From Geotalea toluenoxydans JCM 15764 (GTDB taxonomy: Bacteria; Desulfobacterota; Desulfuromonadia; Geobacterales; Geobacteraceae), in assembly GCF_001311985.1 (NCBI RefSeq), contig NZ_BBCJ01000020.1, forward strand, positions 21,384 to 85,383: a DNA stretch of 64,000 nucleotides, given 5' to 3'. Each line of letters opens with the position of its first letter. The first letter of the stretch is position 1. The notes beneath the pieces are model-generated. The model was not told the DNA's origin and searched no databases. It saw only the letters and a program-made list of their open reading frames with translations. The position numbers and the translations under genes are program-made. This document shows positions 29,302 through 39,853 of this stretch, in pieces.

Positions 29302-30390
29302 ATGCAGTCAGCTCTAAACACAACACCGACCCGGAAACACGAGGATCTGAGTTTCACGACCGGGCTCCCCGCCAGATGCGCGCCATGCTGCATCGGCGAG
29401 AGCGAATGCTATCTTACTGTTTCTGACCTTACCGATCTACGTAGCATTCGGGAACTTATGGAAAGGGAAGGGTGGAAGATCACACGTGCTTTCCTTCTTG
29501 GTGCATCATTACCCGATTCAGTGGTGGATGGCATTCCCGTTATTCCCATCCATCATTCCACGATGCTGTCGCGGATGAATGGTGCCATATTGCATGCCGT
29601 GCGCGATGGAGCTGTTACGCCCGTCATTCACAATGGCCGGGTAATCGGCTCACTCATCGAGTTTGATGACCGGCATGAGCTCCATGTTATGAATATGACC
29701 ACGTCAGAGGAAGGTGACGTCTTTGCCCAAACGGAGTCCATATATATCCAAGTGGATTACATACTGGAAAAGCACGGCTTTACAGCCAACGACATTATCC
29801 GTCACTGGAATTACTTGAAGAATATCGGCGACAGTTACCAGGGTTTCAACCTGTCCCGCGATGCCTATTTTGCCCGTCATGGCATTACCCGTTATCCAGC
29901 AGCGACCGGCATCGAATCCAATCTGGCCGGCAGGCAACAGGTGAGCATAAGCCTGGAGGCAATCCGGCCCATTGATGGATTTATCGAGGTTCGTGCCCTG
30001 CAGAGCGGCTTGCAGTGCGAGGCATCGGAGTACGGACCAAAGTTTTCTCGGGGCATGGTGATCGACGACCAGAAACGACGGCTGAAGAAAGTCCACGTCT
30101 CCGGCACATCCCACATCGGCCGCGACGGGAGGACCCTGGTTTCCTCCGACCCGAGGAGCGATGTGAGCCGGACCATGGAAGCCATCGAGCACCTCCTGCA
30201 TAAGGAAGATGCAACGTTCGACGATATTGCCTGGTCTATCGTTTATTGCAAGGATAGAAGCGCCTATCAGTCGTTTCTGTCACTCTATGACAGTAAAGGG
30301 TGGCGGTTTCCTTATCTGCCTGCCTTTGTCAATATCTGCCGGTCGGAACTTCGCTTTGAAATGGAGTGCTTCGCTGCAACGAACTACTGA
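29302..30390 (+). CDS. Chorismatase-like protein (FkbO/Hyg5/XanB2 family)
   Basis: A 362-residue protein (ATG 29302, after GGAAAGAATCC; a TTG at 29278 is possible). The middle and end resemble the chorismatase family with a Rid/YjgF-like fold: WNYLKNIGDSYQGFNLSRD, RYPAATGIESNL, EASEYGPKFSRGMV and PAFVNICRSELRFEME. Members hydrolyse chorismate to dihydroxy- or 3-hydroxybenzoate for natural products or pigments. No signal peptide and no biosynthetic partners are present, and it stands between exported-protein genes. The N-terminal 100 residues (with CAPCCIGESEC) are less conserved. Assignment is from motif memory; the exact reaction is unknown. Confidence 0.6.
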   Translation: MQSALNTTPTRKHEDLSFTTGLPARCAPCCIGESECYLTVSDLTDLRSIRELMEREGWKITRAFLLGASLPDSVVDGIPVIPIHHSTMLSRMNGAILHAVRDGAVTPVIHNGRVIGSLIEFDDRHELHVMNMTTSEEGDVFAQTESIYIQVDYILEKHGFTANDIIRHWNYLKNIGDSYQGFNLSRDAYFARHGITRYPAATGIESNLAGRQQVSISLEAIRPIDGFIEVRALQSGLQCEASEYGPKFSRGMVIDDQKRRLKKVHVSGTSHIGRDGRTLVSSDPRSDVSRTMEAIEHLLHKEDATFDDIAWSIVYCKDRSAYQSFLSLYDSKGWRFPYLPAFVNICRSELRFEMECFAATNY

Positions 30391-30439
30391 GATTCTTGGA
30401 TTTGAAGCGTGACCTGAGAGGATCAACACAGGATAACTT

Positions 30440-32671
30440 GTGACACATACTTGCACTTTGAGACAGCTACCCAAGAGTACCGCAATACTACTGCTAACAG
30501 TGGTCGCTCTTTTTTTGTGCGTCCCTGTTTTTGCCGTCGGCGTTCCTGCTGCACCTGCACAGCCTGCAGGATATGTGGGGTCCGACAGCTGCCGGGAATG
30601 CCATGAGAAATTCCATATTCTCTGGAACACTTCGCGGCACCGGGACACGCTCCGCCCCTATACCGATGACTTCGCCAAAAAAGAACTGCTGCCCCAGAAA
30701 AAGGCGATAAATATCGGCCCTTTCAGCTACCGGGCCGATATTACCCCCGGTGCCGGACGGATCGTCGAGACCAGCCAGAAGGGGGTGAAGGAATATTGTA
30801 TCGAATATATCCTGGGAGGAAAGGGGCTGTACTCATTCCTGACTACCCTGGACGACGGGCGCATCGAGTCCCTACCCTTGGGTTACGACATCGCTAAAAA
30901 GGAATGGTACGAAGCGGAAAACGCTGTCGATGCCCCGGCGCCGGATGGTGCCACCAAGCCGACCATCTACTGGAAGAACTACCCCTTTTACTTCAGCGAT
31001 GCCTGCCCCAGCTGCCATGTGAGCCAGTTCAATATCGCCTTCGATAAGACGAACAAACGCTACACCGAATCGTGGCGCGAGTCCGGCATCAACTGCGAGA
31101 CCTGCCACGGACCGGCGGCAGAGCATAATGCCGCCATGCGGAAAGTCCCAAAGGGACAGCCGGTGACGGACCCCAAGCTGATCAGTACCAAGAAGATGAG
31201 CGCCAGCCGGCGGAGCGATCTCTGCGCCACCTGCCATGCCAAGCAGACGGCCCTGACCGGCACCTTCACATCTGGAGACCGCTATTTCGACCACTTCGAT
31301 CTGACAATGCTGGAAAGCAACGAATACTTTCCCGATGGCCGTGACCAGGGGGAAAACTATACCCTTACCGGTTGGCTGATGAACCCCTGCGTCAAGGATG
31401 GGACCCCGGACTGCATGCACTGCCATACATCGAGTGGCCGCTATCGATTCAAGCCGAGGAAAAGGCCAACGACGCCTGCCTGCCGTGCCATGCCGAGCGG
31501 GTCAAGAACGTGGCCAGCCATTCCCACCACAAGGCCGATAGTCCGGGCAGCAAGTGCGTTTCCTGCCATATGCCGAAGATCGCCTTTGCCCGCATGCCAT
31601 GGAGCGACCACTCCATGCGGCCGCCAACACCGACAGCAACCTTGGAGTTCAAATCGCCCAATGCCTGCAACCTGTGCCATAAGGACAAGGATGCCGCTTG
31701 GGCAGACAAGGCAGTCCGCCAGTGGCATGCCGATGATTACCAGGAAAAAGCGCTCAAACCGGCTCGCCTTGTGGCTGCTGCCAGGAAAAAAGATTGGACC
31801 AAGCTTCCGGAGATGCTGGAATACATCCAGGGCAAGGGGCGGGACCAGGTCTATGCCGCTTCGCTTATCAGACTGTTGCGGTATTCACAGGACAAATCAG
31901 CGGTGCCGGTGCTACTCGCTGCACTTCAGGATTCCTCTCCACTGGTGCGGGCCGCTGCGGCCGAAACCTTGGGACGACATCCTTCGACCGAGACCATCAA
32001 AGCATTGGTAGCTGCGGCTGCAGACGACTTCCGGCTGGTGCGGGTCAAGGCCGCCGGCAGCCTGGCCAACTTTCCCCGGAACCTCATCACCAAAGAGATG
32101 GAAATGGGGCTGCAAAAGGCACAAGAGGAATACCGGAACGCGATCCTCATGGAACCGGACAAATGGTCCAGCTGGAATACCATCGGCAACACCCATGTGA
32201 AACGCGACGAGCTTCAGGAGGCCATTGCCGCATATCAGACTGCACTTGCCATAAAACCACAGGCCGTCCAACCAATGCTGAGCCTGTCCTACGCCCAGTT
32301 CCGTCTTGGCGAAACGGAAGCTGCGACAAAGAGCCTCGTGGAAGCCATTAAGACTGAGCCGGATAACTTTGCGGCTCTCAAGATGGCTGCCACGGCCAAG
32401 TATGGTCAGGCGGCACTACAACAAGCCGAGGCTTATTTCAATGAAGAGTTAAAAAAGGACGCCAAATCGGCCCGGCGCTTTCGGTCTATGTGCCATTACG
32501 CCGCAAGAACGGCTTACCGCGGCAATTGGGTGGTGCCGGAAGGCTGTGGAATGCGAACCGAAAGAGCAGAAATATGCAGTGCTGTTAGGCAGAAAGCAGG
32601 AACAGGCTCAGAGGATTGGCGGAACCGCTACCCTGCAGAAGCTGCTTTTCGGTGGCAGCGACAAACAATAA
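30440..32671 (+). CDS. Octaheme c-type cytochrome with C-terminal HEAT and TPR repeats (three frameshifts)
   Basis: A 744-residue exported cytochrome. The likely start is GTG 30440, followed by a signal peptide (STAILLLTVVALFLCVPVFA). Eight heme sites are present: CRECH, CPSCH, CETCH, CATCH, CMHCH, CLPCH, CVSCH and CNLCH. After residue 430 come a HEAT-like segment (AVPVLLAALQDSSPLVRAAA) and TPR units (WNTIGNTHVKRDELQEAI). Breaks: G for GG at 31453 (repair RYRFKAEEKAND), CCC for CCCC at 32471 and G for GG at 32519 (repairs give LRRKNGLPAAIGWCRKAVE and end LLFGGSDKQ). Related heme/TPR proteins occur in metal-reducing and nitrite-linked respiration. Here it probably carries periplasmic electrons within a larger complex; the partner is not evident. 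Confidence 0.85.
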
Positions 32672-32757
32672 GCAATGTGATACGGGCCGTAATTCTCTGT
32701 CTAATTGACGTTATAGAATTAACTCTGTTTATTCATTGTGATTCGTAGGAGAGGCAA

Positions 32758-35480
32758 ATGAAAAAAGCTGTAATGGCAATGTGGATCCTCCTTCTTTTGG
32801 TGGCAATCCTTTCCCCTCTAAAGACAGCTTTCGCCGCATCAGATGGCTATTACCAATTGTCTGCCGTCACCTATGAATGGGATGGCACAGATGCCAACAG
32901 GACGAAAGCCACTAATTCAAAATATTATTACACTTACGGCGATGAGTACAGTATCGGCTACAGGCTTCCTTGGGTAGTAGAATCTTATGGACGATATTAT
33001 CCTTACATTGCTGCAGATACAAACGGCAATCTGTGGTTTTCTGTAGGCTCCTGGAGATTGGGCAATTCTTTTGACTTAGCTAATTCAGGGGGCCCTGTCA
33101 TTTCAGCGTGGAATAATGACCTCTCATCCTATTATTATGGAGGGGTTTATATTCAGTACAAGACGAATCCTGAGCGGGTAGTGATAGAGTGGCAGGCTGA
33201 GACATATATTGAGGAGGGTCTTTACAAACCCAACAATTTCGAGATAGTTTTTTTTAAAAACGGTGATGCCAGGATTGATTATAAGAGCTTTAGCACTACC
33301 GTAGGCAAAGATTTTGGCTCCGGAATTTCCAAAGGCGATGGGGTACACTATATCAACTTAAGCACTGCTTTCGACAAACCTTTCAATCTGGCAGGCAAAT
33401 CTTTCCTCTTTGCTAAACTGTATAATGTTACTGCTTCCACTAATGGGAATGGCACAATTACTCCTATAAGCACAGCGACCACATATGGTGGCAGTAGTAC
33501 ATTTGCCATAACACCGGCAGATGGGTATCTCCTCACATCCCTCACCGATAATGGTGTGGATGTTACTGCCAGCGTCAGTAACAACAGTTATACCATAACT
33601 AACGTCACAGCCAATCATACAGTCATGGCTACTTTCAACAAACTGATCTGTACAGTCAGCAGCTCTGTTTCCGGCGGAAACGGGAGCGTTTCTCCTGCAA
33701 GCACAACCGTTAACAGCGGGCACAACACCATAGTTACGGTTACGCCAGCCCCCGGTTACCGGTTGGCGCTTTTGTACGACAACAAAGCATCTGTAACGGA
33801 GCGTGTAAGCAACAATACTTACACAATTGCCAACGTCATAACTGATCATGCTATAGTTGCTGTCTTTACCGAAATCACCAACCGACCTTCTCTCCTAAAT
33901 TATCGGCATGGGAACACAATATCGCCTTAAAAAGAGACGGCACTGTGCTTACCTGGGGGTACAACTCTAGTGGCCAACTTGGTAATGGCACGACAGCAAA
34001 TGGCCTTGTCCCGACATCTTTGCCTGTGCCAGAGATGTCAGACGTGGTAGCTGTGGCAGCGGGTGCAAACCATACAGTAGCCTTAAAAAAAGATGGCACA
34101 GTCTTTGCTTGGGGGGGCAATTACAGTGGACAGCTCGGGGACGGAACAACTACGAGTCATTACACGCCTATGCCGGTTCCGGAATTAACAGGGGTAACGG
34201 CAATCGCAGCTGGTGGCAGCCAAACCTTCGCCCTTAAAAGTGATGGCACAGTATGGGCTTGGGGTAATAACTATTACGGTCAACTTGGCGACGGTACTAC
34301 TACATATAGATACAGCCCCATAAACATCCCTGCGCTAAACGGGATAGTGGCTATTGCCTGTGGGCAAGATCATACTGTTGCCCTCAAAAATGATGGGACA
34401 GTGCTGACATGGGGGAGAGGTGCCAATGCAGTGCTGGGTGATGGTACTAGTGCAAACCGCTATATCCCTGCGCAGGTACCTGACCTCAATGCGGTGGTTG
34501 CTATCAGTGCAGGACCATATAACACAATGGCTTTGAAGAACGATGGAACAATCATGATGTGGGGAGCAAATTCAACAGGGCAAATTGGTGATGGTACTAC
34601 TACAATTTGCCATAGGCCGAAACTCGTGCCTGGGCTGTCAGGGGTTACTGCCATCTCCATGGGAGACTTACACACTGTGGCATTGAAAAATGACGGCAAA
34701 GTATTTAGCTGGGGCTATAACTCATTTGGGCAGCTGGGTGATGGCACGAGCACAACACGTTATGTACCCACTGAAGTCCTCGGAGCTAGTGGTGTCGTTG
34801 CGATCGGGGCTGGCTATAACCACACCGTGGCTCTCAGAAATGATGGAGCTATGATTTCCTGGGGTAAGAACTATTATGGAGAAGTCGGTGATGGCACAAC
34901 CACGAGTCGGTCTTTACCTGTTGTAACAGGATTTTATTTTGAGGCTACCACTTTACCCTTAAATGTGAATTTCGCAGGAACTGGTAGCGGTACCGTTACC
35001 AGCACCCCCGCAGGAGTTGATTGCAACGCCAACTGCTCCTCTTCATTCCCTTCTGGCACTCAAGTTACTTTACATCCCGCGGCCTCGCCAGCTTCAGTGT
35101 TTGTTGGCTGGACAAATGGGACATGTAGTGGGACAGGTGATTGTGTGATTACCATGAATGCCAGTACGGCAGTAACGGCAAATTTTGACCAAGCCACGCC
35201 TGGCAGTGTAATAGGATGTGCAGTACCGGTGAGAATACCTGGTAAAGGAGATTTTGCAAGCCTTCAGGCTGCTTATGACGTTGCTGCGGATGGAGACATT
35301 ATCTTGGCTGCGGCACAGATTTTCGTTGAGAACCTTGCTGCCAATCGTCCAATTGGGGTTACTCTGGACGGCGGCTATAGCTGCGACTACAGCTCCAACG
35401 GGGGTATGACCGTCATCGTAGGTGAGCCGAGGTTGAGTAGCGGTGCTGTCAAAATGAAGAATGTTAGGATTTCAAAATAG
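32758..35480 (+). CDS. Exported protein with InlB-like repeats and RCC1 propeller (frameshifted)
   Basis: A 907-residue secreted protein. ATG 32758 (after GTAGGAGAGGCAA) opens a signal peptide ending TAFAASDGYY. The first ~220 residues form an unassigned beta-rich domain; then two repeats with ITPADGYLLTSLTDNGVDV and VTPAPGYRLALLYDN resemble InlB/Big-type surface repeats. A break at 33897-33899 (AAA for AAAA) separates this from at least seven RCC1 units (ALKNDGTVLTWG, GQLGDGTTT), which should form a seven-bladed propeller, followed by another InlB-like unit (VFVGWTNGTCSGTGDCVITM) and a C-terminal segment resembling a parallel beta-helix start (DFASLQAAYDVAADGD). It is probably a surface protein binding other proteins or polysaccharide. 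Confidence 0.8.
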
Positions 35481-35493
35481 AAGGAGGTTTGAT

Positions 35494-36609
35494 ATGAAAA
35501 GCATCATACGTTTATTAGTGGCTGGTTTTATGCTTGTAGTACCTCCGGCTTTTGCTGGAAATGGTGATATGGTCGTGGATGGAAATCTGGGAATCGGCAC
35601 TTTGAATCCAACGGTTCCGCTAAATATCGGTAATAATATTGTTACACCTTCCCTATCCACACTGACAGGAAGCCAAGCGCAGATCAACGATTCTTCGTCT
35701 ACAACAGCAGCTGGCAATCAGCTTTCGCTGTTTGTTGTGAACCAACCTAATGTCAGCTCAGATAGCTTTGCTTCGAACAAAGCCATCTTTGGGCTTTCGG
35801 TAATTCCTGCCTCAGTGCTCAACTATACTGCGATCGCTGGCGTGCAAGGCAGGACTGATTTTTTTGGTAGTAGCACACTTGCCACTGAATATTCTGGTCT
35901 CTTCAATGCGTTTAACCAGTCAACTGGGACAGTGACGTCTCAATATGGAGTATTTGGTCAAGCCAACAATATGTCTTCTGGGACTATAGTAGATCAGTGT
36001 AGTCTCTACGGGGTTACCTATAATAGTATAGGTACAGTTACAAATTCTTATGCCTTGTCTCTCGGGAGCCCAGCGACGGCTGCGGTCAAAAATGACAACG
36101 GCACCATCACTAATGGATTTGGAATTTATATTGGCACTATCCAGGCGAACAATAAATATTCCCTTTTCGCTTCCGATCCGAATGCTCCCTCTTATTTTGC
36201 CGGCAGTGTCGGCATCGGTACGAATACACCTTCCTTTGCTCTGGATGTCATAGGGCAAGTCGCCTCCAATGGAGTTGCGTTGACCTCTGACGCAAAATTC
36301 AAAAAGGGAATTGATCTCATTGATACCCCCTTGGAGAAGATTAAGCAACTCAAGGGTGTCTCCTATACGTGGAGAATCGAAGAATTTAAAAGTATGAATT
36401 TTCCTCAAGGCCGCCACTATGGTGTAATTGCCCAGGAAATAGAAAAGGTATTGCCGGAGGTAGTGAATACCTCGCATGATGGCACCAAATCAGTAGCTTA
36501 TACTGAAATCATTCCAGTATTAATTGAGGCGGTAAAGGCTCAGCAAAAATTGATTGATCAACAGGCTGCAGAGTTAAAAGAGATACGTGAGCAGTTGAGG
36601 AATAGATAA
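35494..36609 (+). CDS. Secreted fibre-like protein with C-terminal S74 self-cleaving chaperone domain
   Basis: A 371-residue protein starting at ATG 35494 (after AGAAGGAGGTTTGAT) with a signal peptide ending PPAFAG. The middle has short beta repeats (GTVTSQYGVFGQ, GTVTNSYAL) and two GIGT motifs typical of fibre proteins. The last ~100 residues, from ALTSDAKFKKGI through YGVIAQEIEKVLPEVV to AYTEIIPVLIEAVKAQQKLI, are a peptidase S74/endosialidase chaperone domain, which assists trimerisation and cuts itself off at the serine in LTSD. Phage tail fibres carry it, but here the protein has a Sec signal and no phage genes around it, so a secreted surface trimer is inferred. Confidence 0.88.
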   Translation: MKSIIRLLVAGFMLVVPPAFAGNGDMVVDGNLGIGTLNPTVPLNIGNNIVTPSLSTLTGSQAQINDSSSTTAAGNQLSLFVVNQPNVSSDSFASNKAIFGLSVIPASVLNYTAIAGVQGRTDFFGSSTLATEYSGLFNAFNQSTGTVTSQYGVFGQANNMSSGTIVDQCSLYGVTYNSIGTVTNSYALSLGSPATAAVKNDNGTITNGFGIYIGTIQANNKYSLFASDPNAPSYFAGSVGIGTNTPSFALDVIGQVASNGVALTSDAKFKKGIDLIDTPLEKIKQLKGVSYTWRIEEFKSMNFPQGRHYGVIAQEIEKVLPEVVNTSHDGTKSVAYTEIIPVLIEAVKAQQKLIDQQAAELKEIREQLRNR

Positions 36610-36741
36610 ATTAATTGTCCGAAAATTTAAATACGAGGACTTATTGAATTAGAGCTAAAGGTCGCGTAAGTTGGATTTGACGTGATCCAAATTTCTTGGC
36701 TAACCCTTAATGTCCACGCTGCGCACATGTCCTCTAGGTTA

Positions 36742-36776
36742 AAAAGGCCATCCTCTTCAAGAAGGATGGCCTTTTG
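36742..36776. terminator. Bidirectional terminator
   Basis: GGCCATCCT and AGGATGGCC pair around an eight-base loop, flanked by AAAAA on the left and TTTT on the right, so it can stop both the S74 gene (+) and hpnH (-), which converge here. Confidence 0.88.
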
Positions 36777-36798
36777 GTATTCACGCTGAGGACTGTTC

Positions 36799-37797
36799 TC
36801 ACGTCAAATTCCACACCATCATCTCCCAGATATCCTTCCAACTCTTACCGATCTCCCCGACAACCGTCGGCTCGAAACCGCAGTGCATCATACATTGGGC
36901 GCAGCGGGGGTCTTTGCCGACGCCGTATTTTTCCCAATCGGTCTTTTCCATCATCTCTTTAAAACTCGGATAATGGGCATCGGTGATGAGGTAGCAGGGG
37001 GCTTTCCATCCCCGGGTATTTCGGGTCGGGTTGCCCCAGGGGGTGCATTCCAGCTTCTTTTCTCCCTTGAGGAAGCGCAGGTACATGGGGGTGGAGAAGA
37101 AGCGGAAGCGCTTGCTCATTTCGTAAACCTGCTCGAATTTCTTTTCGATGTCCCGCCGCTCCAGGAAGAGCTTCTCGCCAACGGCTTCATAGCCGAAGCC
37201 TGGTGCCACCAGCAGCCCGTCGACACCGATCTCTTCCAGTTTCGAGAAGAGCATCTCGATCTCCACCAGATCGGTTTCCTTGAAGATGGTGGTGTTGGTA
37301 CAGACGCGGAAACCCATCTTTTTCGCCTTCTTTATGGCCTCGATGGCGGTCTTGAAGGTGCCCTTGCGCTCCAGGATGCGGTCGTGGGTTTCTTCCATGC
37401 CATCCATGTGGATATTGAGAGTGAAGTTGGGATGGGGGCGCATCTTGTCCAGGGCTTTTTCCAGCAGCAGGGCATTGGTGCAGAGATAGATGTGCTTGCC
37501 CCGCTTCAGTACCCCATCGATAAGGTCGAAAATATGCGGGTAGAGGAACGGTTCGCCTCCGGTGATGGTGACAACCGGGGCCGGGCATTCATCAACCGAG
37601 TTCAGGCACTCTTCCAGGGACATCATCTCCTGGATGGTGTCGGCGTACTCGCGGATGCGGCCGCAGCCGGAGCAGGCCAGATTGCAGAGATGGGTGGGTT
37701 CAAGCATCAACACCAGCGGATATTTTTCAACCTTATTCATTTTGTTGGCAATGATGTATTTGGTGAGATCGTAATTGAGACGCAGGGGAAAACGCAT
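36799..37797 (-). CDS. hpnH: Adenosyl-hopene transferase, radical SAM
   Basis: A 332-residue radical SAM enzyme that joins the 5'-deoxyadenosyl group to hopene (diploptene), the first step toward extended C35 hopanoids. The cluster motif is CNLACSGC, followed by TGGEPFLYPH and a C-terminal cysteine group (CAQCMMHCGFEP) of the SPASM/DUF3463 type. The frame is intact. It lies 43 bases after dxs, in the - strand hopanoid operon. Confidence 0.95.
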   Translation of the reverse strand: MRFPLRLNYDLTKYIIANKMNKVEKYPLVLMLEPTHLCNLACSGCGRIREYADTIQEMMSLEECLNSVDECPAPVVTITGGEPFLYPHIFDLIDGVLKRGKHIYLCTNALLLEKALDKMRPHPNFTLNIHMDGMEETHDRILERKGTFKTAIEAIKKAKKMGFRVCTNTTIFKETDLVEIEMLFSKLEEIGVDGLLVAPGFGYEAVGEKLFLERRDIEKKFEQVYEMSKRFRFFSTPMYLRFLKGEKKLECTPWGNPTRNTRGWKAPCYLITDAHYPSFKEMMEKTDWEKYGVGKDPRCAQCMMHCGFEPTVVGEIGKSWKDIWEMMVWNLT

Positions 37798-37839
37798 TAA
37801 CTATCCTTTCATGCACATGCTGTTTTAAAACTTGATGGA

Positions 37840-39750
37840 TTATTTTACCCGGACCAGGCCGGGCTGGATCTGATTGCCGGTTTTGAGAAAATCTTCTGCA
37901 ACCTGGGCGATGCCGGCAGCATCGAGTCCCAGATCTTTTCTTAGCTGGGCCTGGCTCCCCTGTTCGATGAAGCGGTCGGGGATGCCGATTCTTTTTACCC
38001 TGATGCCGACGCCTTCATCGGACAAGAGCTCCATTACCGCAGTGCCGAAGCCGCCCTGGAGGGCATTTTCTTCTACGGTGACGACGCAACCGCTACGACC
38101 GGCAGCGGAGAGGATCAGGTTGCGGTCAAGGGGTTTGACGAAGCGGGCGTTGATGACACAGGCCTTGATCCCCTTTGCCTTCAGCTGTTCAGCCGCTTCC
38201 ATGGCCGGATAAACGGTACTGCCGATGGCAATGAGGGTGATATCCTCCCCTTCGGCCAGCTGTTCCGCCACCCCCAGGGGGATGGTTTTGAGGACAGAGT
38301 CCATGGCAACGCCGTAACCGGCACCACGGGGGTAGCGCAGGGCGATGGGCTGGTCTGAATAGATGGCGGTCTTCAGCATGTGCTGCAGCTCATTCTCATC
38401 CTTTGGCGCCATTACAGTCATCTCCGGCAGGTGGCGCAGATAGGAAAGATCAAAGACCCCGTGATGGGTCGGGCCATCGTCTCCCACCAGGCCTGCCCGG
38501 TCCAGGGCCAGCGTTACCGGCAGCTTCTGCAGGCAGATGTCATGGAAGATCTGGTCGTAGGCTCGCTGGGCAAAGGTGGAATAGATGGCGGCCACCGGGC
38601 GGAAACCCTCCGTGGCCATCCCTGCGGCAAAGGTGAGGGCATGCTGCTCGGCAATGCCCACATCGAAAAAGCGGTCGGGAAAAGTCCTGGAAAATTTGGT
38701 CAAACCGGTGCCGTCGGGCATGGCGGCGGTGATGGCGACGATCTTTTCATCCTCTTCGGCAAGCTTGCAGAGGGTATCGCCGAAAATACCGGTGTAAGAC
38801 GCAGCGCCCGGTTTGCCTCCGGTGACCTTGCCGGTCTTGACGTCGAACGGGCCGACACCGTGAAATTTATCGGGGGTGTCTTCAGCCGGCTGGTAACCTT
38901 TTCCCTTGGTGGTGACCACATGGACCAGGACCGGCCCTTCCAGTGACCGCACGTTTTGCATGATCTCGATCAGTTGGGGCAGGTCGTGGCCATGTACCGG
39001 TCCGATGTATTCGAAGCCGAGGGCTTCAAAGAGGGTGCCGGGGGTGAGGAATCCCTTAAGGGAGTTTTCCGCCTTGCGGGCAAAATGGAGGATGTTGCCG
39101 CCGATGGCCGGGATATTCTGCAACAGCCCCTGCATCTCCTTTTTCAGTCCTCGATAGTAATTGCCGGTCAGCTTGCGCGAGATAAAGGTGGAGAGGGCGC
39201 CGACGTTTTTCGAGATGGACATCTCGTTGTCGTTGAGGACCACCACCAGGTTCTTGCGCAGGTGCCCTGCCTGGTTGAGGGCTTCGAAGGCCATGCCGCC
39301 GGTGAGGCTGCCGTCGCCGATAACGGCGATGACCTTGCTTGGATCATCTTTCAGGCAGTTGGCCACTGCCATGCCAAGGCCGGCGGAAATGGAGGTGGAC
39401 GAATGGCCGGCGCCGAAGGCATCGTGAGCAGATTCGGAGCGCTTGGGAAAACCGCTGATGCCCTGATATTGGCGCTGGGTATGAAAAACATCCCTGCGGC
39501 CGGTGATGATCTTGTGGGTGTAGGCTTGGTGTCCCACATCCCAGATGATGCTGTCGCTGGGGGAGTTGAAACAGTAATGAAGCGCCAGGGTCAATTCGAC
39601 GCAACCCAGATTGGAAGCCAGATGCCCGCCGGTCTTGGAAACGGTATCGAGAAGGAACTGGCGGATTTCACCGGTCAGTACCAGCAGTTCATCTTCTTTT
39701 AATGTCTTCAGGTCAGCAGGACTGTTTATTCTGTTGAGAATGCGGGACAT
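37840..39750 (-). CDS. dxs: 1-deoxy-D-xylulose-5-phosphate synthase
   Basis: A 636-residue thiamine-diphosphate enzyme that condenses pyruvate with glyceraldehyde 3-phosphate, the first step of the non-mevalonate isoprenoid pathway. [15 protein letters not shown] is the ThDP/Mg motif, [12 protein letters not shown] a catalytic histidine region, and the transketolase central domain includes [15 protein letters not shown]. Length is normal and the frame intact. ATG 39750 follows AGAGGTATGTT. Placed between hpnA and hpnH, it supplies isoprenoid precursors to hopanoid synthesis. Confidence 0.97.
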   Translation of the reverse strand: MSRILNRINSPADLKTLKEDELLVLTGEIRQFLLDTVSKTGGHLASNLGCVELTLALHYCFNSPSDSIIWDVGHQAYTHKIITGRRDVFHTQRQYQGISGFPKRSESAHDAFGAGHSSTSISAGLGMAVANCLKDDPSKVIAVIGDGSLTGGMAFEALNQAGHLRKNLVVVLNDNEMSISKNVGALSTFISRKLTGNYYRGLKKEMQGLLQNIPAIGGNILHFARKAENSLKGFLTPGTLFEALGFEYIGPVHGHDLPQLIEIMQNVRSLEGPVLVHVVTTKGKGYQPAEDTPDKFHGVGPFDVKTGKVTGGKPGAASYTGIFGDTLCKLAEEDEKIVAITAAMPDGTGLTKFSRTFPDRFFDVGIAEQHALTFAAGMATEGFRPVAAIYSTFAQRAYDQIFHDICLQKLPVTLALDRAGLVGDDGPTHHGVFDLSYLRHLPEMTVMAPKDENELQHMLKTAIYSDQPIALRYPRGAGYGVAMDSVLKTIPLGVAEQLAEGEDITLIAIGSTVYPAMEAAEQLKAKGIKACVINARFVKPLDRNLILSAAGRSGCVVTVEENALQGGFGTAVMELLSDEGVGIRVKRIGIPDRFIEQGSQAQLRKDLGLDAAGIAQVAEDFLKTGNQIQPGLVRVK

Positions 39751-39768
39751 AACATACCTCTTAAAGAT

Positions 39769-39847
39769 TGTTCTATGTTCAATGTTCTAAGTTCTATGTA
39801 AAAAACAAAAGCCTAAAACTTAGAACCTAGAACCCAGAACCTAGAAC
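39769..39847. repeat. Inverted array of GTTCTA-type heptamers
   Basis: The left arm repeats GTTCTATGTTCAATGTTCTA and GTTCTATG; the right arm has TTAGAACCTAGAACCCAGAA and CCTAGAAC, roughly its reverse complement, separated by about 20 bases. It fills the hpnA-dxs gap and could form a long hairpin in the operon transcript. Confidence 0.7.
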
Positions 39848-39853
39848 GTGGTA

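Noticed and set aside
31794..32351. Alternative 185-codon frame within the cytochrome gene
   Set aside because: The overlapping frame carries the heme and HEAT/TPR motifs; this one is glycine/arginine-rich shadow sequence.
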